NCBI GenBank assembly: GCA_006176705.1
Contig: QRFJ01002305.1
Span: forward strand, 1-64,000
Direction of reading: 5' to 3'
DNA from: Cocos nucifera
Lineage: Eukaryota > Streptophyta > Magnoliopsida > Arecales > Arecaceae
Length of the DNA: 64,000 nt
The notes under the pieces were generated by a model, which saw nothing but the letters and a program-made list of their open reading frames with translations, had not been told where the DNA came from and did not search any database. This document shows, one piece after another, positions 55,804 through 64,000 of the stretch (the stretch's first letter is position 1; the number at the start of each line of letters is the position of its first letter). Made by a program: the position numbers and the translations under genes.

Positions 55804-58293
55804 TATTTAGAATTATGTCCCAAAACCAATCATCAGTCTATTGATGGTTAAGATATTATAATTAATTTATTAATTAATAAAAATATTTTGGCATCCTTTT
55901 TCATCATAACTTTACATCTTCTAATGAACTTCATTGTTGTGATGAAGTCCTTAGGACTATTTAGTTTTAATAAAGAGAGAATTTATCGATTAGTCCTTAA
56001 ATTTGTTCACGACCAAATGATAGACTGTTAATTAGGATGATAGCATCCATCGAGCATAGGTCACTATATGCCATATAGGTTGGTTGTGCTCTTAACTAAG
56101 ATATGTGGAGACACTGGTATGGCATATAGATGAGATATATGGGTACATCATCATTGAACGTGATCAACTCTAGAGCATTCTGCTATCGAGAATATCTCTG
56201 ATGGGATATAGGTATAAGTATCCCTTAGACCTGAGATCACCTCAGTGACTTACAAGCAACTCACTGTACTTTAGTATCGGACTAACTAAATTTTTAATTT
56301 TGCATTGGAAGACTTCTAGAAATAGTCAAGTACTTACAAAGTTAGAGTGTGATCAAGATAGAATTGACCACTCCAAGAGTTGGAGAAAAATATATCACTG
56401 TATTTCAATATAGCAAAATCTTGGCCAGGATAATCCATTAAATGGATTTGGTATTTTGAAATACAATGTGGACAACCTGATCAGAGTTGATAGTTGAACT
56501 CTGATGTATCCTATGAGAATTATGGTCAAAGGGATGAATTATATAGAAATTATATCCACATGGATTCTAAGGATGGTGTTCTACACCTTCGACCTATCCG
56601 GCCATTGGATATCATTGCTAGATGGTCACTTTGATTGACATAAAAATTTATTCCTTTGCTACCGACTTAGGTTCAGACCTATGAGGTCACACACATTAGA
56701 GCTTATGATCTGATCGGATGGTTAATCAATGATTAATAATCATTCTAGGGTTAAACAATCAATACGAGTGGTGTTTAACCTAATGCAATTATTGTAGGAG
56801 GATCGATTAGCAATTAGATTGCTAATTAACTTAATTTGATTAAGCCAATAGGATGAGATTAAATTTATTTAAATATAATTTAATTAGCTTTGGTTTGGGC
56901 TTGATTGGATCAAGTTCAATTGGTTTATTGGATAAGCCAAGTGCAAGGAAGAACTAGTCCTAGTCTAACTAGGACTTGAATTAACCCAATTTTCTAATTT
57001 GATTAGAAAATAAATTAGAATTAAATCTAATTTAATTTGATTTAATTAAGTTTTTAAATGGGTTAGGGTCTTATTTAATTGAATTGGTTTAATCTTTATT
57101 TTGTTTGGTTAAAAGATCTTGTTTGACCAAGTCAAAATAGGAATACTAGTGTGATTAGGACTTCCTATCTCCTTGCGCTACCTTGGTCCACGCCCCGCAT
57201 ACCTATTTTTTAGATATTTTTCATGGAAAATTCCTTTCTTCCTAATTTCCATGCCTCCTCTCTCCCTCCAAATCATATTTAAAAGTTTGGTGGAAGACCA
57301 AGTCAAGGGAGGAATTGATTTTGCTTAGGATTCTATGAGATAGAATACTTGTTGACCAAAACATCTTTCCTTGAGTGCCACCCCCTCTTTTAATTAATTT
57401 TTCTTTTGTTATATGAAAATAATTTTCTTTTTTATGTGCTCTCCTTTACTGTTCCATGCCAAAAATTATGGAGGAGGCACCTAAGAGTTGGGCGCCCCAA
57501 TAACTTCCCATGTTTGGATATTCCTAGTCTAGAAATTTGACCTAACTTGGACTCTTCTTTTTACCTATTTATTGGATGAATTTTACTCTAATTTTTTCAT
57601 GAAATACAAAGATTTAAGAGAGGTTTGGGGTGTGGAAAAATTAGAGGAAGAAGATCCTTGGGTGTGGGGATTCTATAGGCACCAAACTAGGTGTATAGTT
57701 GAGAGAAAAGAGAAGAAGAAGAGGGTCTTCTTCTAGGGCAGTTTTATTTTTAATCTCTCCTCCTTTCTTTTGAGTATTTTTTTGAGAGATTCTCATATCA
57801 GAAAACTCTCATCTTTCTTCTCATATTTTGGAGAGTCTAAATTTTGAAGAAAGGAGCATCGGATCGACCATCGAAGAGGGATCAGCACAGTATTAGCATG
57901 TTGTGATGATTTTCTGCATCGGACTTCAGATCAGAGATTGTAGGCTCATGTGGATGACCCCTTGAGGTCAGACAAGTGTGCGGCTTGTGACTTCATCCTC
58001 AAGCCTGGATCAGCAAGTTAGAATATCTAAACTTGCTTAGGTAATAGATCTGATCTATAAACTTCATACCTGCATTTAATATAGTGTAGATCTAGGTTGA
58101 TTTGATCAACCTTTTTCTTTCTTATTTAATTTTAATTTTTGATTTAATATCATGCCTCAATCATGTAATAAATCTGAGATCTATATATTTACATGGTTAT
58201 TTAAATAAATTTTATATTTATTTAAGTCTTTTGCTGTAAGATCTCGAAAAAGTTTCAAGATCTACCTATGAAACCCTAGATTTGATTCCTTCA
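55804..58293 (+). mobile_element. B3 5' LTR (family B)
   Basis: 2490 bp from TATTTAGAATTATGTCCC (decayed TGTTGGAAAACGTATCCC) to GATTCCTTCA, co-linear with the B2 LTRs but more diverged. The hairpin arm at about 57146-57172 is decayed. Primer site follows. Confidence 0.88.
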
Positions 58294-58295
58294 AT

Positions 58296-58308
58296 TGGTA
58301 TCAGAGCC
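58296..58308 (+). promoter_or_regulatory. B3 primer binding site
   Basis: TGGTATCAGAGCC, intact initiator-Met type. Confidence 0.9.
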
Positions 58309-59059
58309 TAGGTTCTTATTAAATAATTTTTTATGCATGTCTAGATTATTTCTTAGATTAGATCTAATTTATAATCTAATTATTAAATCTAAAATTAAAA
58401 AAATAAATAAAATATTTTAGATTACATGAACTATCATAAGGTTGTCCTACTGTAAGGTTTATCCCTTACAGTGAATAGGTTGTCCTAATACATGCTGATC
58501 TAGAATATTGATCAAAAAATTTTAGATTAGATCTAAGAGATTTTATGATCTAATTAAAAATATTTTAATCTAATTTCAATCATCATAAATATGTTAGATT
58601 TAATCTAGGAAGATTTATGATTGATTATTATTGAAACTATTTCAATTACAAAAATTCAATTAAAACATTTTAATTAGAATTAGTTTTAAAGTATAGTTTT
58701 ATTGTTTATTACTTGCATATTGATTATGAATCAAATATGCAACTTGGTTGATAGAACCATGTTGTAAAATTATTTTACAAACATGAAAATCATTTTCGAA
58801 AAGTCGAACCCCAACCCTCAGCCCAAAACTTAATTGAGAATTAAGAAGTTGATTGATTAGGATCTAGGATTGTGAATTGAAGATTCTAAGACATAAATCA
58901 TAACACATTGGGTTAAATGGGATAGTGGGGATTAGATCCATTAATTGGGTTAGACCTGGGTTAAAAGAATGACTTTAGAATTATAATCATTAATCTTATT
59001 GTAAATCAGTGAAATGGGTTTAATAATTTTTCAAAAAGATCAATTTTGGATGGCACGAA
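58309..59059 (+). mobile_element. B3 leader (truncated)
   Basis: Matches the B2 leader (44884-45650) including 'CGAACCCCAACCCTCAGCCC', then diverges from about 58985 and ends at the A3 LTR. No gag or pol of B3 is present before the A3 boundary. Confidence 0.7.
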
Positions 59060-61342
59060 TGGTAAATCGATTTCGGTCAGGTTCGTTCAGATCTGATTAG
59101 ATCAAGAGATATATTTCAAAAATTTTCTCTTGATCTAATCAGATCTTGATATGTTTCAGATCTGATTCTTATTATTTTAATAAATAAAATAAAATAAGAT
59201 AAATTAAATCAAATTTAATTTACCTGATTTGGGTAATCCTATTACCCTGTAGATGATCCTGATTGCAGCGGAAGGTTCTGGATCTTAGCCACGCAAGCGC
59301 CTGGCCTCTACCGGTATCCACTCGGGTTGGATCTGGAGATCCTCTTCTTCTCTATCACACCTCCAAAAATCAGATCTGGATCTGATCTGGAGGATCTTCA
59401 AAACTCTTTTGAAGATCTGCAGTCGTCCTTTTGCAGCAGCGCAGCCTTCTTGCTTTTGATCGCCTTTCTTGATCTGAATCGCACCAACCTAAGTCCAAAA
59501 CACCTTTTGGACGTGGAGAGCAGAGGGAGAAGAGAAGGTATGGCATGGAGAAGGAGGGAGAGGCAGCCTTGGGGCATGGGCTAAATTGAATTCTCTTAAA
59601 TTAGTTGGGCGCAGGGTCTTATTTATAGACCTAAGCTTGTGATCCAACTCCTCTTCCTCTCAACCAATCACAACCCTTTGTGAAATCAGATCTAAATCTG
59701 ATTGGTGGGAATAGAGTCCCCTGGATTCCTCCTTAGAGGGCCTAAGACCAGTCAAAGTTCTTAGAGAACTCTGGTCCAAATCTTAGGAGAGGAGTCCTTG
59801 TCCAATCAAGGACTCCTAGGAGTCGCCTCCAACTTGGGACTCCAAGGCGCCTCTACTTGGGTCACGCCACCCTGGCGTGCGCCCTTCTCCTTGCCAGGTT
59901 CTGGCAGGGGGACAAGGCCCCCACCAGCTCTCCAATAGGTGCATGACATGTGGTCAAAAGTGGTCAACAACGTTTGACCAGTCAAAGGTAGACTTTTGAC
60001 CAAAGTCAAAGAACAAGAAATGGCAGGTGACCAAAAATGGCAGGTAATGTCTTACAAAATAAGACAACCTTTTCTGACTTGGACAACCTCCAGTCAGACC
60101 ATATGAAGGCCTCTGATTGAGCACAAACTCCTTTGGCTCAGTCAGGACAACTTATTTATGATAGTAAAAGAAGAACGTTAGGTTCAATCGAGTGCTAGCA
60201 CGATTTCCTTGAACCTAATTGAATCTCATTCAGATCAATTGAACTAGATCAGTTCAATTGATGATCACCAGATTCAAACCCTTGTTTGTGTGACCCAGTT
60301 AGGTTCAGTTCTGTATGGTAATGGGATATGTCATGATCTCTATCATCGACATCATCGAAACTCCTTTCGATGGATCAGAACTCTTCTGATTCGAACAGCT
60401 AGAATGATCGATCATCTAAATCATTCTAATTGCTCCCAAAATCCACCAGTGACACCTAGCAGTATATGGTGGCAACCCATCAGAGCTGAATGCGAACCTC
60501 TTGGTGCAGCTACCTGTGTGATTAAGTTCTTCTATCTTGAGCCCCGATCAGATTAGGGTTAAGGTGAACTCGTCAAACCCTAGTCTCTGTCATATATGAT
60601 GTAATCATTCGATTCGAGTCCAATGTGAAAATCTAAATAGAAACTCTTTCTATTATTTCACTCTACCATGCCATGGCCATGGGCTTCTGGACTTGATTCT
60701 CATGATCATCATAGGGCTGCTCCTCTACCACCGAGGTAGATAGATTCCATCTTGATGCAATCCAGTTCCTACAATGAACATGCTATAGCCAACATACACC
60801 TCAGGGTTCCATATGGCTAGGAGACCGAGTAATGGTGTAGTCAAACTATAACACCCTCAAGGTGAACTGCCGATGCATCTCAGGTCAAAGAACCAGACAC
60901 ACTACTGCAGCATCGAGTCAGTCATTGACGAGAAGGTAGACTTCCTAATGACTACTCGAGGTGGTCACGCTCAGTGCCCTCGTTCTCTAACGAGTACCTG
61001 TACTCTCGCTCCGGTGTCTCCACACCGTAGACTCAAGACTCATCTACTAAAGAGAAGCGATTGTACACCAACCTTCCGGATCAATCACCATCCTCGTGAT
61101 GATCCTATGGTCGGGAGCATTTTATGAGTTAATAATGATTATTCATGTCTTAAATTTTCAACTCTTGAAAATATGAATTATCATTACCATTAACTTCAAA
61201 GGATGTATCACAGACACTAAATACACATATGTGATAGAAAATAACCCATTTTATTGAATTATAGTCAAAATTATAATTTTGCCCCTAGAAGTGTATTACA
61301 AGTGTCAGCCAATTCTGGCTTCTAGGGCACATATATCTAACA
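59060..61342 (-). mobile_element. A3 3' LTR (family A)
   Basis: Minus strand from TGTTAGATATATGTGCCC (61342 downward) to a slightly damaged end near 59060 (TGGTAAATCGATTTCGG where TGAAGGAAAA...TTTTCGG is expected). About 2283 bp. TATA-like GGTCTATAAATAAGACC on the minus strand near 59625. The 88-codon antisense frame lies at 60290-60556. Confidence 0.88.
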
Positions 61343-61353
61343 ATCTCCCACTT
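61343..61353 (-). promoter_or_regulatory. A3 polypurine tract
   Basis: AAGTGGGAGAT on the minus strand, between the pol stop (61357-61359) and the LTR. Confidence 0.85.
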
Positions 61354-61356
61354 GTC

Positions 61357-61800
61357 CTAAAGCCAATTGGCTACAAGTCTAAGTCCCATCTTCTCAAGGT
61401 GGGCTTCGATCTTCTGCTGGCCCAACGGCTTTGTAAGTGGGTCTGCCACATTATCTGCGGAGTTGACTCTCTTGACCTCGAACGTAACCCTTCTCGAGGT
61501 AATCGCGGATGAGGTGGTATCGCCGCTCAATGTGCTTGGATTTCTGGTGAGACCTCGGCTCCTTAGCAAGGGCTATGGCGCCATTGTTGTCGCAGTATAG
61601 AGGAATGGCATCTGATGGCATTACTCCAATTTCTGCAGCAAACTTCTTGTACCAGAATGCTTCCTTTGCAGCCTCTGATGCAGCGATATATTCTGCTTCC
61701 ATGGTGGAATCTGCTATCACAGTTTGCTTGGAACTCTTCCAGCTGACAGCTCCACCATTGCACACAAACAGACTTCCCAGATGTCGACTTTCGATCATCT
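61357..61800 (-). pseudogene. A3 RNase H
   Basis: 'VCNGGAVSWKSSKQTVIADS' and 'MEAEYIAASEAAKEAFWYKK', 'LYCDNNGAIALAKEPRS', 'HIERRYHLIRDYLEKGY', then after a frameshift near 61480 'ADPLTKPLGQQKIEAHLEKM' to '...VANWL' and TAG. Another frameshift at about 61775 separates it from the RT frame. Otherwise well preserved. Confidence 0.88.
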
Positions 61801-63166
61801 ATATCGGACATGAAATCCGAGTCTGTGTATCCCTGGACTTGGAGTTCTCCATTACCAAAGACCAACATCATATCCTTAGTTCTTCTCAAGTACTTAAGGA
61901 TACATTTCACAGAAGTCCAGTGTTCTTCACCTGGATTTGACTGATATCTGCTTGTGACACTCACAGCATGGGCTATATCAGGTCGTGTACATAGCATGGC
62001 ATACATGAGGCTCCCTATTGCAGAAGCATAAGGGATCTTGCTCATGCGTTCTATTTCCTCAGGTGTGCTGGGGCACATCTTCTTGGAAAGATGAATACCA
62101 TGTCTGAAGGGTATTAATCCCCTCTTAGAGTTTTCCATACTAAACCTCTTTAGTACTTCCTCTATGTACATCTTCTGTGAAAGTCCTAGCATCCTATTCG
62201 GTCTATCCCTATAGACCTTAATTCCTAGAATAAAGGATGCTTCACCTAGGTCTTTCATGGAGAATTCCTTGGACAACCACATTTTGACTGATGTCAACAT
62301 GGGAATATCATTCCCAATAAGGAGGATGTCATCCACGTACAATACGAGGAAGACAACAGCGCTCCCACTGACCTTTTTGAAAACACATGGTTCCTCTTCA
62401 TTTTTGATGAAACCAAACTTTTTGATCACATCATTGAAAATGAGTGTTCCAGCTCCGAGATGCTTGCTTAAGTCCATATATGGACCTTTGCAGCTTGCAA
62501 ACCTTGTGATCAGTATCACTGGATGTGAAACCTAGCGGCTGTTCCATATAGATATCTTCCTCAAGATATCCATTTAGGAATGCCGTTTTCACGTCCATTT
62601 GCCATATTTCATATAATCGAAATAGGCTGCAACAGGCAAGCAATGTGCGGATGGATTTTAGCATAGCTACTGGGGAAAAGGTATCCTGATAGTCAATGCC
62701 TTCGCGTTGACTATAACCTTTTGCCACTAGTCTAGCCTTGAATGTCTCCACATTTCCCATCTGCACCAATCTTTCTCTTGAAGATCCATTTACACCCAAT
62801 AGGTACTATACCTTCTGGTGGATCTACCAAGGTCCAGACTTGGTTTGAGTGCATCGAGTCAATTTCTGACTTCATTGCCTCTAAGCCATTTCTCGGAGTC
62901 GATATCTGATATCGCCTCGTTGTAGGTTTTGGGATCATCACCATGAGCACCATTACCTATGAGGAACATTTTCCTCTACTTCCTCTGAAATAATACCTAA
63001 GTATCTTTCAGGGGGATGGAAAACTCTTTCCGATCTACGAGGTGGAGGAGGTAGTGTTCTTATTGGCTCAACCTGATTTGGTTCCACTTGGTCCTTAGCT
63101 CGTTTCTACTTGTGAGACTTTCTCATCAAGCTTAATCTGCTTTCCAATGCCACTATCTTGAATAAA
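61775..63166 (-). pseudogene. A3 reverse transcriptase
   Basis: Best RT of the window. A long frame (62519-61563) holds 'FGFIKNEEEPCVFKKVSG', 'LYVDDILLIGND' (YVDD codons 62339-62328), 'MKDLGEASFILGIKVYRD', 'CTRPDIAHAVSV' and 'GYTDSDFMSDIDDRKSTSG'. Upstream frames give 'FKARLVAKGYSQREGIDYQD' and 'KTAFLNGYLEEDIYMEQPLG' (62799-62431), and 'LEAMKSEIDSMHSNQVWTLV' (62953-62732). They are separated by 1-base shifts near 62440 and 62755. Confidence 0.9.
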
Positions 63167-64000
63167 CTATTTTTCAAGAAAGATGGCATGTCGACTCACA
63201 ATCACATTGTGGTCTTCTGGAATGTAGAAATAGTATCCTAATGACTCTTTAGGATATCCTATGAATCGAGCTCTAAAGGACCTAAACTCTAACTTGTCCG
63301 CTTGTTGTCTTTTGACATGAGCCGGACAACCCCAAATTCTGAGATGACTCAGACTTGGTTTCTTACCGTGCCATATCTCATACGGTGTGGTAGGAACGGT
63401 TTTAGAGGGAACCCTATTCAGTAAATAGATTGAAGTTAACAATGAATGTCCCCAAAGAAAATCAGGGAGGTCTGTGAAGCTCATCATGGATCGAACCATA
63501 TCCAATAGAGTCCGATTTCTCCATTCTGAAACCCCGTTGAGTTGAGGTGTTCCTGGTGGAGTCCATTGAGAGACTATGCCATTTTCCTTGAAGATAGTCT
63601 AGGAATTCCCGGCTAAGGTATTCACCTCCTCGATCTGATCGAAGAACCTTAATGGGTTTTCCAGTTTGTTTTTCTACTTCATGTCTGAATTCTTTGAACT
63701 TTTCAAAAGCTTCAGACTTGTGTCTCATAAGATACACATACCCATACCTAGACAGATCATCGGTAAAGGTAATGAAGTAGACAAAATTGCCTCTAGCCGG
63801 CACATCGAAATGGGCCGCACACATCAGTATGTACTAGGGCAAGGAGATCTGTGGCCCTCTCCCCATGTCCAACAAAAGGGAGTTTAGTCATTTTGCCTTG
63901 AAGACAAGATTCACAAGTTGGATATGACTCAAAGTCAATGGACTCAATAGCCCATTTTTCTCCAATTTGTTATCCTATCTTCTGCTATATGACCTAATCT
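63167..64000 (-). pseudogene. A3 integrase and GAG-pre-integrase (runs off window)
   Basis: 'RLGHIAEDRI' at the window edge, then 'HFDVPARGNFVYFITFTDDL', 'RYGYVYLMRHKSEAFEKF' and 'KVLRSDRGGEYLSREFLDYL' (63824 downward), a frameshift near 63595, and 'MVRSMMSFTDLPDFLWG', 'YEIWHGKKPSLSHLRIWGC' and 'RARFIGYPKESLGYYFY' ending at TAG 63167-63169. Core residues D and D of the DDE triad and the DRGGEY region are intact. gag and the 5' LTR are outside the window. Confidence 0.88.

Noticed and set aside
1..64000. tRNA, rRNA, snRNA or organelle-derived segments
   Set aside because: Nothing resembling conserved rRNA cores, tRNA A/B boxes in cloverleaf context or plastid genes was seen. The only tRNA-like matches are retrotransposon primer sites.

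Overview
The window is plant nuclear repeat DNA. Every kilobase I can assign belongs to an LTR retrotransposon, and I see no host gene, tRNA, rRNA, CRISPR array or organellar insert. The AT-rich background, long (1-2.5 kb) LTRs and initiator-Met-type primer binding sites (TGGTATCAGAG) point to a large plant genome. A monocot such as a palm is my impression from the element families, and I cannot prove it from this window.

I use informal family names. A = Ty1/copia element with ~2.3 kb LTRs (TGTTAGATAT...TTCA). B = second Ty1/copia element with ~2.5 kb LTRs (TGTTGGAAAA...TTCA). C = Ty3/gypsy-like element with ~1.6 kb LTRs (TGATA...TATCA). G = GC-rich Ty3/gypsy-like element with ~1.1 kb LTRs (TGTTGGGG...CCAACA read on its own strand) and no visible pol. 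E = an old gypsy-like element carrying an antisense 'putative gypsy type transposon' ORF.

Left block (1-11983): C1 (minus) sits in the A4 LTR remnant (plus). A4 abuts the gag of A0 (minus), and A0 lies in the gag region of C2 (minus). Middle block (11984-53813): E is the host. Its antisense ORF is split by A1 (13388-30341, target duplication AAATC), and A1's 3' LTR is split by G (21789-28332, target duplication GTGTA). Further right in E lies B2 (31669-52672), whose 5' LTR is split by A2 (33355-44051, target duplication GGGGC/CGGGC). Right block (53814-64000): C4 (minus) holds B3 (plus), which is abutted by A3 (minus, running off the window).

All pol genes are dead. Domains (zinc knuckle, protease, GAG-pre-integrase, integrase, YVDD reverse transcriptase, RNase H) are readable but broken by stops and frameshifts, mostly transitions typical of methylated-cytosine decay. 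A3 is the best preserved. The observations most worth following are: (i) A1 and A2 share several premature stops despite separate insertion sites, as if an already-dead template was mobilised in trans; (ii) one amber stop between integrase and RT is common to A1, A2 and A3; (iii) an indel-saturated stretch (~33.5-43.1 kb) looks like unpolished sequence rather than biology; (iv) G has an unusual LTR-LTR-internal-LTR structure; (v) E's antisense ORF reads in frame across the A1 insertion site. I did not find a convincing new cellular system.
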